Below, piece by piece: positions 22,916 to 32,588 of a stretch of 64,000 nt of DNA. This DNA comes from Lachnospiraceae bacterium (GTDB lineage: Bacteria; Bacillota; Clostridia; Lachnospirales; Lachnospiraceae): the NCBI GenBank assembly GCA_022845955.1, contig AP025576.1:5580001-5644000 (forward strand), read 5' to 3'. Made by a program: the position numbers and the translations under genes. Position 1 is the first letter of the stretch, and each line of letters starts with the position of its first letter. The notes under the pieces are model-generated. The model saw nothing but the letters and a program-made list of their open reading frames with translations, made no database searches and had not been told where the DNA came from.

Positions 22916-25900
22916 TCAACGCTCCAGTCCCACCACCTTCCTTTCCGGCATTTCTTCCCCTTCGTCGGGGCCGTCGTCCATCAGCGTTTTGTCTTTCTCA
23001 TCCATGTTGAGCAGGATGTTCAGTTCTTTGAGCCGTTTGGTTTTCTCCGCCAGCTCCGCCTCGCGGGCAAAGGGCGTTTGCAGCTCGGCGCGGGCGTTTT
23101 CAAGCTGGCCCCTGGTTTCCTCCAGGCGGTTTTGCTCGGCCTCCAGGCTGCCTGCAAGGTTTTCCAGGGCGTTGTCCAGGCGGGTGATATTGCCGAACAC
23201 ATCCGCGCCCAGCGTCACCGTGTGGGAAAGGGTGCCTTTGAGGGTGATCCGGTATTCGTTGCTCCTGCCGTCGTAGGCCAGCACCATGGAAAAGCCCCGG
23301 TACTGCCCCAAAAGAACAGCGTCGGAGCCGGTCATACGGGTACAGACGTCGATGATGGCCTTGCCTGCGTCCTCCTTTTCAGCATAGTGTTTGCCATCCA
23401 CCTCCATGCCGCAGAAGCCCTCCTGGGCCTTGGGGTAGGCCGCCGCCAGCGCCACATCCTGCTCATAGCCCGCGATCCGTTCCGTGAGCCGGGTGATTTC
23501 CTCCGGGTACTTGCGGTACACCAGCTCCTCCAGGGCATATACCTGGTTCAAGTGGCTGGCTTTCAGCATATTCAGCCGCGCCACCTCCATATCCAGGTTG
23601 CACTTTTCGATGATAAGCGGGTTGCCGGTGGCCAGCGCCTTGATCTCGGAGTAGCTGAGGGCGGTTTCATCTACATCATCCGCCACACGGACGGGAGATT
23701 TGCTGGTCATGATCTGAGCGATAAACTTCTGCTTGTTTTCCACGAGCTGGTAGAGGTAAGCGTCAAAGGTGCCCTCGGTGACATACCGATAGATTTCCAC
23801 CTCCTCGTTTTCGTTGCCCTGGCGGACGATACGGCCCAGCCGCTGCTGAAGGTCGGAAGGCCGCCAGGGGCAGTCTAAATCATGCAGGGCAATGAGTTTA
23901 TCCTGGACGTTGGTGCCCGCGCCCATTTTGGCCGTGGAACCCAGCAGCACCCGCACCTGCCCGGCGCGCACTTTGGAAAACAACTCCTTCTTTTTGGCCT
24001 CGCTGTCCGCCGTGTGGATAAAGGCGATTTCTTCCTCCGGGATACCGGCGTCCATCAGTTTCTTTTTCAAATCATCGTAAACGCTGAAAGAGCCGTCGGT
24101 GGTTGGCGTGGACAAATCGCAGAATACAAGCTGGGCAGAGCGTTTTTCTTTGGTCTGTTCCCAGATACGGTACACGTTCCGGGCGCAGACAGCTACTTTA
24201 CCATTGGGGTCATCCGGGGCCAGGGGCTGGATGAGCCGCATATCCAGCGCCAGTTTCCGCCCGTCGTTGGTAATGCGCAGCATATTGTCCACATGGGGGT
24301 CAACCCCACCGGCACGGATTTTCTCGGCCCGTTCCGCCAGCCCCTTTATCATCTCTTTCTGGATCTCGGACGGTTTAATGACTTCCGTGTGGAAGTTGGC
24401 CTTTGGCACGGGGAGTTTGAGCATATCCGCCGTCTGGATGTCCGCCACCCCTTTGAAAGTGGCCATCAGCTCCGGCAGGTTATAAAACTTGGCAAACCTT
24501 GTCCTGGCACGATAACCGGTGCCTTCCGGAGACAACTCAATGGCGGTGACGGTTTCCCCGAAGTTCCCCGCCCAGTCGTCGAAATGGACAAGGCCCATCT
24601 CCTGTAACATTCGGTACTGCAAATACCGCTGGATGGTGTAAAGTTCCACCATGGAGTTGGAAATGGGAGTGCCGGTGGCAAAAATTGTGCCGCGCCCGCC
24701 CGTCAACTCGTCCAGGTACTGCGTTTTCATAAACAGGTCGCTGGATTTTTGGGCTTCGGTCTGGGCAATGCCGCCCACGTTGCGCATTTTTGTCGCCAAA
24801 AACAAGTTCTTAAAATAATGGCTCTCATCAATAAAGAGCCGGTCAATGCCGAGCTGCTCAAAAGTGACCGTATCGTCTTTGCGGCTCTGGTCGTTGAGCT
24901 TGGCAAGCCTTGTCTCCAGGGATTTCCGGGTGCGCTCCATCTGCTTGACCGTGTAGCGTTCCGCCTTCTGCGCCTTGGCCTGCTCGATTCCTTCCAGGAT
25001 TTCCTCGATCTGGCGTTCCAAAATGGCTTGCTGGCGCTCCACGCTCATGGGGATTTTTTCAAACTGGCTGTGGCCGATGATGATGGCGTCGTAGTCCCCG
25101 GTGGCAATGCGGCTGCAAAACTTCTTGCGGTTCTGGGTTTCAAAGTCTTTCTTTGTCGCTACCAGGATGTTGGCAGAAGGATAGAGCTGGAGCCATTCCG
25201 CCGCCCACTGTTCCGTGATGTGGTTGGGCACCACAATCAGCGACTTGGTGCAAAGCCCCAGGCGCTTCATCTCCATGGCGGCGGCCACCATCTCGTAGGT
25301 CTTGCCCGCCCCCACCTCGTGGGCCAGCAGGGTGTTTCCGCCGTACAGGATATGCGCGATGGCGTTCACCTGGTGGGGCCGCAGGGTAATCTCCGGGTTC
25401 ATCCCCTCGAACCGGATATGCCGCCCGTCATACTCGCGGGGGCGCAGGGCATTGAAGGTTTCGTTGTAAATGCGGCATAGCCGTTCCCTGCGGTCGATGT
25501 CTTTCCATACCCACTCGGCAAACTTCTGTTTGATGAGTTCCTGCCTGTCTTGGGCGATGGCGGTTTCTTTTTTGTTGAGGACGGGTTTTTTGTTGCCGTA
25601 CTCATCCTCGATATAATCGAACACCCGTACATCCCGCTGGTTTAAGGTCTGTTCCAGGATGTGGTAGGCGCTCATTCGCCTGGTGCCGTAGGTGGTATTG
25701 GCCTTGACGTTGGCCCGGTCAAAGTTCTTCTCCGTGATACTCCATTGCCCGGTAACTTCGGAGCGCAGGATTTTAATGCGGCTTCTGGCCTGCCCGTAAG
25801 GGGTAAGCAGTTCCACCATGAATTGCTGGTACACGTCGATGGGCACCCAGTTCGCGCCAATGCGCACGCCGATCTCCCCAGCGCCTAAATCCTGTGGCTG

Positions 25901-28900
25901 GACGGCCTCCAGGGCCTCCACATTCCTGCGGGCGGTTTCCTTTTGCCCGGCTGGGGCCGCCTCCAGGAAGGCTTTTGCCATCCGCAGCTTCTGGCGCACT
26001 TTCCCGGAAAGGTACTCGTCCGCCGTGACAAAGGGATAGCGGCTCAGATCCGCCAGGGAAGGCAGGATGTCCTCCGGGTTCTCCGCGCAGCGAATATCCC
26101 GGTAGATCACCCCGGCAAGCTCCTGTTCCAGTTCCTCCGGGGATTTCCCCGACAGCTCCGCCATATAGTCCATATCCACGCGGGCTTTTTCTGAAATGGA
26201 CACCGCCAGCGCCTCGCTGGCCGTATCCACGCTGGTGACAGCCACATGGGGCCGGATGGTACGCCGGGAGAACATATCGGCTTTTCTTTTTAGGCCGCCC
26301 TGCTCATCCAACACCTCCAAAGAGCAGAGCAGGCAGTAGCTGGAGTCCTCCGAAAAAGCCAGCTTGTTGCCCCGGCTGTTGATAAGGCCGTATTTGGCGG
26401 TAAAGCTGTCGTAAAGAGCATTGAGCTTTTGCTGCTCGGCTGAAATCTCCTCGTCCGGGTAGCCTTCAGTCTGGTATTCAATGAGCCTGCGGACACATTC
26501 CCGCAGCTCGATCATGCCCCGGATACGGTTTTCCGCCGTGACGGAGGCTTCCACCGGATGCATGAGGCTGTTTTCCCGGTAGTACACCTGGCCGTCCGTA
26601 ATCGTATAACTAAAGTTCTTTACATTGGGGTCGGCGGGGATGGATTTATCTTCCTCCTCGTCCAGCTCCTCCAGCTCGCAGGGCTTGATTTCCGCCTGCA
26701 AAAACTGGACGGCATTGGCAAGCTGCTCGGACAAATCTTCCCCCTCGCGGGCTTTGCAGGCGCTGTCCGGCCCGAACCGGGTGGATTCCATCACCATGTC
26801 GCCTAAAATCATCTCCGGGTGCTGCACGAAATAGCGGTTCATGCGGATTCCGTTTTCATCCGTGTCCAAATGCACCCAATCCGGTTCCAGATCGGTGATG
26901 TGGTCGCGCTTTTGCAGGAAAATGACGTCGCTGGTCACTTCCGTTCCGGCGTTCCGCTTGAAGGTGTTGTCCGGCAGGCGGATGGCCCCGATGAGGTCGG
27001 CGCGCTGGGCAAGATACCTGCGGACGGCGGAGTTTTCCTTATCCATGGTGCCTTTTGAAGTGACAAAGGCAATCACGCCTCCGGGCCGCACTTTATCCAG
27101 CGCCTTTCCGAAAAAGTAATCATGGATGAGCCAATGGTGCTTGTCGTATCGCCTATCCAGCACCTTGAAATCCCCAAAGGGGACGTTTCCTACAGCTACA
27201 TCAAAAAAGCTGTCGGGCATTTGCACGGTTTCAAAGCCGTTTACGGAAATGCTGGCGTTCTGGTAAAGCTGGCCCGCAATCCGCCCGGAAATAGAATCCA
27301 GCTCCACACCATAGGCTTTGCTACCCGCCATATCTGTGGGGAGCAAGCCGAGGAAATTGCCGGTGCCGCAGGACGGTTCCAGGATGTTGCCCTGGGTAAA
27401 GCCCATCTGGGACAGGGCTTTGTAGATTCCCCGGATGACCACGGGCGGCGTGTAAAAGGCGGTGAGGGTGCTGGCCCTGGCCGCCGCGTATTCCTCTGAA
27501 TCCAGCAGGGATTTCAGTTCCTCATAATGGGGGCTGGTTTCCTCAAAACAGTCCGCAAGGCCACCCCAGCCCACATAGCGGGATAGGATTTCCTGTTCTT
27601 CGGGGGTGGCCAGCCGTTCCTCCGCTTCGATCTGCTTCAACGTGCGGATAGCGGCGGCATTGGCCGCATATTTCTCGCTGGGGGCGCCATGGCCCAGGGC
27701 GTCGTCGGTGATGTGAAAATCATGGCGCTGATCCCTGGGGATTTCCGGGTGCAGGGTTGTGAAGGTAATGCGCTCACGCCGGGGGCGTTTGGGCGGCAGC
27801 GGGGCCGGTTCTTCTTTTTTAGGCTGTAAAACGTCCTGCTCCTGGCTGGCTTGCAGTTCCTCTGCGGCAAGCGCCGCCTGCTCGATGGCCCGTTCATCGG
27901 GGAAGTCCCCGTAAACCCGCAGCCACCGGCACTCATTTAAATCGTAGATACCAGCGCCGTCATAGGCAAAGCCGTCCTCGCCCTCCATCGTTCCAGCCAC
28001 ATATTGCTGCGCCGCCTGTTCCGCCTCTGCCAGCGTTTGGTAATCCAGCCGTTCATCAAAGCCATTTTCAAAGTGGTGGTACACCGCAACTTCGTAGGGC
28101 GGCTCCATGCGCTGGGCGTAGCGTTCGATGTCCTCCGGGGTGAGCCATTTCGGTTTTTCCGGCAGAGCGGCGTAGAGTTCCCGCATTTTGGCGATCTGCT
28201 CCCGCACGTTCCCGGCCCACAAATGCTTTTCCGCACGTCCGCCAGCGCCCAGGAAGTAGTCGCAGTCGGCTTTGAGGCGGCCCAGCAGGCGGTATTTGTC
28301 CCCATGGCCGGATGGCATGGCTTCCGCAGCCGGTTCTTCTGCTAACAGCTCGCGCTCGATAAATCCGGCGACATCCTGGCTGTTCCCTTTGCCGCCATGG
28401 GAACGGTATTCAGAAATGCCGTTCTCGATCAGCTCATCGGATGCCGCGTATCCGGCTTCATCCAGATAGGTTTTGATTTCTTCCCGCAGGGCCTGCTCCG
28501 GGGTAAGGGCAGGCGGCAGCGCCTCGATCTGCTCCAGGCAGAGGGCCACATCCACCGCGATTTCTTCCTCCGGGTCGGCATGGTCGAGGAAAGAGCGCAG
28601 CAGCTCATAGAGTTCCTCCCGCTGTACGGGGTCGTGGAGCTGCCGGGCAATATTCTCCACCGCCTGGGCGTCATCCTCGCCGTAGTCCATACGGGAACCA
28701 TCAAACTCGCCAATAAGGCGCAGCACCTGGGCGGCCAGCGCAGGATAGGGGTCTGGGGCTTCTTCTTTTTGGGGTGGTTCCTGTACCCTGGGCGACACGG
28801 CGAACACCGGCGCGTCCTGGGTAGCGGAAATGGTCATTTCCGAGGTATCCGCAATCCGTTTAATTTCATCCCGCACCGCTTGGGGCATTTCCTCATCGTA

Positions 28901-31900
28901 TATCGTTACCGTGCGGTCGGGGCCGATGTGGGCTACTGTTTTGTAGTCCCCGTGTTCTTCCTCCAGCCGGTTCCACACCGTCAAGCCATTTCCCATGTGC
29001 CCGTAGCCCAGGTCGTAGGCTTTCGCCTGCGACGTGGTGGGGGCTACTGGCTCCTTGTGCTCTGCAAAGAGGGTAAACGTACCCTGCCGGAAGGCGGTGA
29101 GGTTTTCAAACGCCTGCTGGCGCAGGGTGTACATCCGGTCGCCCTGCGGGGTGGCCTCCCAAATGGGAACCATCATCTGGTGGATTTCCTCCACGCGGGC
29201 CGGGTCGTCAAGCTGCGGCTCGATGACCTTCACCGCGTCCCAATAATCGAAGCCAAACGGATAGGGGTGCGGCTGTTCCTGGGGTACGTTCTCGAAGAAC
29301 GTGCGGATATTCCGGGCAAGCTGGTGCTTTTCATACTGCGGCATGGCAGCCCGGTCGTCCTCGGATAAAAACCGCCCCTGGGCGATCATGGCGCTGACGT
29401 GCTTTTCCACGGCGCTCCATTTCAGTTCCACCTTGGCGTAGGGGGCGGCGATACTGCCATGGCTGAAGGAAACGCCTTTGCTGAGCTGGTAGGTCACATC
29501 GTCGTTTCCGCCGCCATATCCGCTGTATTCCCCGTGGTAGTGCTTTAGAAAATCCTCCCGTTCCTTGCGGTCTGTATGGTTGCGGTAAAAGGAATACACG
29601 GCCAGCCGGTAATCTACGCTGCGTTTTCCGCCGCGCAGAAGGTTGTCGATCTCGTCTGTGGAGATATACAAACGCCGCTGGGGGTCATACCCCTCGGCGG
29701 CGGTAAAATGCAGCGGCTCCCGCTGTAAATCTGCAAGCTGGGCCTGGAGAGCAAGCGGACGGTAAAAGCGGAACCGCAGAATAGCCGGGTTTTCCTGGTA
29801 GGCGGCGGCAAAGGCTTCATATTCTGAGAGGATGGCCTGTAAGCCATCTTCCCGGCTCAAAAGCCCAGCGATTTCTTCAGACGCCTCCGGGAACCCGCCT
29901 GGTTTATCATAGACGGCCCGCAGCGAGGGGAAAAAACGCTTATCTTCATCCTCAATGTCGCGGAACATCAGCAGCAGCCGGTCGGCCAGCGCATTGACTT
30001 CATGGCGATCCACCTGGTCAAGTTCGCTCTGGGGCATATACCGGCCTAAATCCAGCAGTTCCCGGATACGGGCCGCCGCCTGTTCCCAGGGGATGAGGGC
30101 GGCGCTGGAACGCTGGACGCTTTCGCCTTTAGCAATGCGGATTCCCTCGGCGTTATACCAAAGAGCATACTTTTTGCCGTTCAGATAAAAACCCGCGCCG
30201 TTCTCGCCATAGTGTTCCGCCAGAAATCGGGCGTTGTCCGGCTTATCTTTTTTGAAGTAGGCGCAGATGATGAGGCGGCTGTGCTTGTGGTTGGAGCCGA
30301 TACACAGCGCCTCGTCGATCACCTGCTGGGGCAGAGCCGGGTGAGGAAAAACGGATGGCTGCGCTGCGCCCTCCGTCCGGGCTGGCTGCTGAAACGCCGC
30401 AAAATCAAAAAGGGACATCTGCTGGCCCTCCTGAGTGGGGAGCCTTGGGATGTCCGTCTGAATGAAGTATTCTTTTTTGTCGATGAGCCGGGCCGTCCAT
30501 CCGGCTACCAAATCCCACGAAAACACCGATTCCTTTGTGCGGGAAAGGTAAGCGCCTTCCCACATGAGCAGCCCGTTCTCTTGGGGTCTATATCCCAGGC
30601 GCTGCCCGTCTGCGATGATCTCGGTAAACCTGTCCTGGTAAGCGGATTTCAGATATTCCGCCCGTTCCGGCTCATCCGGGTGGACGGAAAAGAAAAGCTC
30701 GATCTGCTGCTTTTTGTACTTGAGGTCGTCATCCTTGTTGGCGATGACGGCCATGATCTGCTTTTCATCCAAAAGCGCAGGGAGCTGTTCGCCACCTGCG
30801 CTTTTTTCCGGTTCATCCTTTAGTTGTAGATCAGCTCCGCCAGCACCGTTTCCTCCGCCGCGTTCTGGATGTTGTTCATCATCTGCACCCATTTCATCTG
30901 GTCGCTGGCTTTCAGTTCCTCCGTCACGCCCTGGGCCTTCGCCATCTGCGCTGCGATTTCCTCCATCCGGCGCTGGGCGCTCTGCTGGATCTCCGCCAGA
31001 TGGCTGGAGAGTTTCCCGCTGGTCAACAGGTTCGTGTAGGTGATCCTGCGGTGCTCCTTGAGGAACCGCCTCCGAAACAATGCGTATTTCCCATGGGGAA
31101 CCGGCTCCTCCTGGGGCGGCAGAAGGTTCGGCAGGTTGTAGTCGCCCTGTCTCGTGTATGTGATCTCGGCCATATTCAAAACTCCTTTCCGGCTGTGTGG
31201 TTTTCTGTTCAGTTACAGCATACTGGATTTGCGGCTGGGTTTCAAATGTGCGATTTTCTTTTTTCGGCTGTCTTTGCAGGGCAAGGACGGTACGCGAAAT
31301 CGCAGAAAGGCACATTTGGGAAATGTCCCCGGCAGCCACGCCCAAAGCGTTCAGTGTCTGCGGCGTGTTAAAGTCGGTTACATCCCGGAAATCCTCATCT
31401 TCAAAATATTCGGATGGGTCAAGGCCGCAGCGCACCAGCAGCATATACCCAATGCTGTTCTGCACCGCCCTGCGGTACTCTACCTCCAGATTCAGCCCGT
31501 CCAGTTCTTCCAGGAAGCTGCCTTCCGTAAGGCTTTTCAGTTCAGAAAGATAGTCGGGCATATTGTCCTCCACGGCGTTCTTTGCCGCAGAGAGCAGGGC
31601 TGTGCCCAAATCCTCCTTGTGTTCCAGCTCTCCAAAGCTGTTTTCCAGCGTTTCAATGATGTCCGGCGCGTATTCTTCCCGCACCGTCCAGATAGGGACA
31701 GGCCGGGGAAAACGGGCCTCGTGGGTATCGGAAATGTCAAAATAGTATTTCGGCCGGGGTTTGCCAGTATGCTCGCCGTCAAAAACGGCAATGCCGTTTG
31801 CGCCCCGGTTTACCCAGCGCCCAAATTGCCGGTTCCATCGCTCGATCTCCAGGACGGCGGTGGCGTCTGGGCGCTGGGCGTAGACAAGCAGTTGTTCATA

Positions 31901-32020
31901 GAATGAAAGCCGGTAGTTGCGGCAGGCAGAAGCCAGAAACGCCCGCCACTGGTCGGGAGCTGTCACGCTGCGCTGCGTTTCCTGGTACAGCTCCGTTAGG
32001 GCTTTATATAATATCGCCAT
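22916..32020 (-). CDS. Giant ArdC-like / N6-methylase / SNF2 helicase protein of the ICE
   Basis: A 3,034-residue multidomain protein. The N-terminus (about 1-270) has an ArdC-like module (SFYEQLLVYAQRPDATAV, NRGANGIAVFD). Residues 283-401 are a Gly/Pro/Glu-rich linker whose DNA also encodes TnpV in another frame. Residues about 420-1450 hold several conserved mobile-element modules. A methylase-like domain follows (EPSCGTGNF near 1547, GNVPFGDF near 1611, in place of the usual NPPY/F). The C-terminus is an SNF2-type helicase with HEVGAGKT near 2234, DESH near 2395, ATGTPISNS, and QRLGRIVRQG near 2725. The ATG at 32020 follows AAAGGAGGTG; a GTG lies three codons upstream. It may act in DNA processing or defence evasion; no activity is shown. 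Confidence 0.88.
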   Translation of the reverse strand: MAILYKALTELYQETQRSVTAPDQWRAFLASACRNYRLSFYEQLLVYAQRPDATAVLEIERWNRQFGRWVNRGANGIAVFDGEHTGKPRPKYYFDISDTHEARFPRPVPIWTVREEYAPDIIETLENSFGELEHKEDLGTALLSAAKNAVEDNMPDYLSELKSLTEGSFLEELDGLNLEVEYRRAVQNSIGYMLLVRCGLDPSEYFEDEDFRDVTDFNTPQTLNALGVAAGDISQMCLSAISRTVLALQRQPKKENRTFETQPQIQYAVTEQKTTQPERSFEYGRDHIHETGRLQPAEPSAAPGGAGSPWEIRIVSEAVPQGAPQDHLHEPVDQRETLQPSGGDPAERPAPDGGNRSADGEGPGRDGGTESQRPDEMGADDEQHPERGGGNGAGGADLQLKDEPEKSAGGEQLPALLDEKQIMAVIANKDDDLKYKKQQIELFFSVHPDEPERAEYLKSAYQDRFTEIIADGQRLGYRPQENGLLMWEGAYLSRTKESVFSWDLVAGWTARLIDKKEYFIQTDIPRLPTQEGQQMSLFDFAAFQQPARTEGAAQPSVFPHPALPQQVIDEALCIGSNHKHSRLIICAYFKKDKPDNARFLAEHYGENGAGFYLNGKKYALWYNAEGIRIAKGESVQRSSAALIPWEQAAARIRELLDLGRYMPQSELDQVDRHEVNALADRLLLMFRDIEDEDKRFFPSLRAVYDKPGGFPEASEEIAGLLSREDGLQAILSEYEAFAAAYQENPAILRFRFYRPLALQAQLADLQREPLHFTAAEGYDPQRRLYISTDEIDNLLRGGKRSVDYRLAVYSFYRNHTDRKEREDFLKHYHGEYSGYGGGNDDVTYQLSKGVSFSHGSIAAPYAKVELKWSAVEKHVSAMIAQGRFLSEDDRAAMPQYEKHQLARNIRTFFENVPQEQPHPYPFGFDYWDAVKVIEPQLDDPARVEEIHQMMVPIWEATPQGDRMYTLRQQAFENLTAFRQGTFTLFAEHKEPVAPTTSQAKAYDLGYGHMGNGLTVWNRLEEEHGDYKTVAHIGPDRTVTIYDEEMPQAVRDEIKRIADTSEMTISATQDAPVFAVSPRVQEPPQKEEAPDPYPALAAQVLRLIGEFDGSRMDYGEDDAQAVENIARQLHDPVQREELYELLRSFLDHADPEEEIAVDVALCLEQIEALPPALTPEQALREEIKTYLDEAGYAASDELIENGISEYRSHGGKGNSQDVAGFIERELLAEEPAAEAMPSGHGDKYRLLGRLKADCDYFLGAGGRAEKHLWAGNVREQIAKMRELYAALPEKPKWLTPEDIERYAQRMEPPYEVAVYHHFENGFDERLDYQTLAEAEQAAQQYVAGTMEGEDGFAYDGAGIYDLNECRWLRVYGDFPDERAIEQAALAAEELQASQEQDVLQPKKEEPAPLPPKRPRRERITFTTLHPEIPRDQRHDFHITDDALGHGAPSEKYAANAAAIRTLKQIEAEERLATPEEQEILSRYVGWGGLADCFEETSPHYEELKSLLDSEEYAAARASTLTAFYTPPVVIRGIYKALSQMGFTQGNILEPSCGTGNFLGLLPTDMAGSKAYGVELDSISGRIAGQLYQNASISVNGFETVQMPDSFFDVAVGNVPFGDFKVLDRRYDKHHWLIHDYFFGKALDKVRPGGVIAFVTSKGTMDKENSAVRRYLAQRADLIGAIRLPDNTFKRNAGTEVTSDVIFLQKRDHITDLEPDWVHLDTDENGIRMNRYFVQHPEMILGDMVMESTRFGPDSACKAREGEDLSEQLANAVQFLQAEIKPCELEELDEEEDKSIPADPNVKNFSYTITDGQVYYRENSLMHPVEASVTAENRIRGMIELRECVRRLIEYQTEGYPDEEISAEQQKLNALYDSFTAKYGLINSRGNKLAFSEDSSYCLLCSLEVLDEQGGLKRKADMFSRRTIRPHVAVTSVDTASEALAVSISEKARVDMDYMAELSGKSPEELEQELAGVIYRDIRCAENPEDILPSLADLSRYPFVTADEYLSGKVRQKLRMAKAFLEAAPAGQKETARRNVEALEAVQPQDLGAGEIGVRIGANWVPIDVYQQFMVELLTPYGQARSRIKILRSEVTGQWSITEKNFDRANVKANTTYGTRRMSAYHILEQTLNQRDVRVFDYIEDEYGNKKPVLNKKETAIAQDRQELIKQKFAEWVWKDIDRRERLCRIYNETFNALRPREYDGRHIRFEGMNPEITLRPHQVNAIAHILYGGNTLLAHEVGAGKTYEMVAAAMEMKRLGLCTKSLIVVPNHITEQWAAEWLQLYPSANILVATKKDFETQNRKKFCSRIATGDYDAIIIGHSQFEKIPMSVERQQAILERQIEEILEGIEQAKAQKAERYTVKQMERTRKSLETRLAKLNDQSRKDDTVTFEQLGIDRLFIDESHYFKNLFLATKMRNVGGIAQTEAQKSSDLFMKTQYLDELTGGRGTIFATGTPISNSMVELYTIQRYLQYRMLQEMGLVHFDDWAGNFGETVTAIELSPEGTGYRARTRFAKFYNLPELMATFKGVADIQTADMLKLPVPKANFHTEVIKPSEIQKEMIKGLAERAEKIRAGGVDPHVDNMLRITNDGRKLALDMRLIQPLAPDDPNGKVAVCARNVYRIWEQTKEKRSAQLVFCDLSTPTTDGSFSVYDDLKKKLMDAGIPEEEIAFIHTADSEAKKKELFSKVRAGQVRVLLGSTAKMGAGTNVQDKLIALHDLDCPWRPSDLQQRLGRIVRQGNENEEVEIYRYVTEGTFDAYLYQLVENKQKFIAQIMTSKSPVRVADDVDETALSYSEIKALATGNPLIIEKCNLDMEVARLNMLKASHLNQVYALEELVYRKYPEEITRLTERIAGYEQDVALAAAYPKAQEGFCGMEVDGKHYAEKEDAGKAIIDVCTRMTGSDAVLLGQYRGFSMVLAYDGRSNEYRITLKGTLSHTVTLGADVFGNITRLDNALENLAGSLEAEQNRLEETRGQLENARAELQTPFAREAELAEKTKRLKELNILLNMDEKDKTLMDDGPDEGEEMPERKVVGLER
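30820..31173 (-). CDS. tnpV: TnpV-family protein nested out of frame inside the helicase-methylase gene
   Basis: A 117-residue protein wholly inside the giant gene, same strand, +1 frame. It reads as a typical TnpV: MAEITYTRQGDYNLPNL at the start, GKYALFRRRFLKEHR, then GVTEELKASDQMKWVQMMN and ending AEETVLAELIYN. TnpV is named from Tn4451, where it has an excisionase-like region. The ATG at 31173 has its own AAAGGAG eight bases upstream, which strongly suggests translation. In the overlap the giant protein is a low-complexity linker, so TnpV is probably the constrained frame. The role here is unknown. Confidence 0.8.
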   Translation of the reverse strand: MAEITYTRQGDYNLPNLLPPQEEPVPHGKYALFRRRFLKEHRRITYTNLLTSGKLSSHLAEIQQSAQRRMEEIAAQMAKAQGVTEELKASDQMKWVQMMNNIQNAAEETVLAELIYN

Positions 32021-32042
32021 CCGGCGCACCTCCTTTTTCTTG

Positions 32043-32588
32043 TTATCTTTCCAAAGCCGCAGCCCGCCGCTGCCGGGGAATCGAAAAACCGTAGACCTTG
32101 GCGATGTCGTCGCCCAGCCTGCGGGTCACTCTTGTAATATCGGCGCGGGTCGCAATGCCGCGGTACAATTTTTCTTTCAGCAGTTCAATTTGGGAAGGGC
32201 TGGCGCTGTCCTTGTAAACGCGGTAGAGGTAGTGGTTTGTGCCGTCGTGGTGGATGGCGTCGCACCGCAGATCGCCCAGGCGGTCTACATACCATGTGGA
32301 GTAGTCCGTATCTCCGTAAAGGCAGTCCCGGATGTTGCCGCTGGGGATTTCCTTATATCCCATGCGCCGCCCATTCCACAGGCCCAGGTCGCCTACAACC
32401 AAAATGGGCTAGGAAAGCTGCACATTGAGATTGGCGCGTTCATCATCCAGGTAATCCCCATTGATCTCATACATCAGGGAAATGCGCTCATCTTCGGATA
32501 AATCCGGGTAATCCGCCTCCAGATCGTCCCGCCAGTCCTCATAGTCCAGGCCGTAGTCTGTCCAGATAATGTGCCGTTCTTCCTTTAT
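32043..32588 (-). pseudogene. Conserved ICE gene with an in-frame amber stop and a degenerate start
   Basis: One frame reads without gaps from the codon at 32588 to the stop at 32043 (182 codons). It begins KEERHIIWTDYGLDYEDW and continues through ERANLNVQLS to a TAG at 32411-32409, then resumes PILVVGDLGLWNGRRMGYKE to the end. A single CAG-to-TAG change would explain the break. The expected start codon is ATA at 32588, where ATG would fit. It could be a pseudogene, or the 3' part could be translated alone from the TTG at 32402 (119 residues). The family is conserved in such elements but the function is unknown. Confidence 0.65.
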
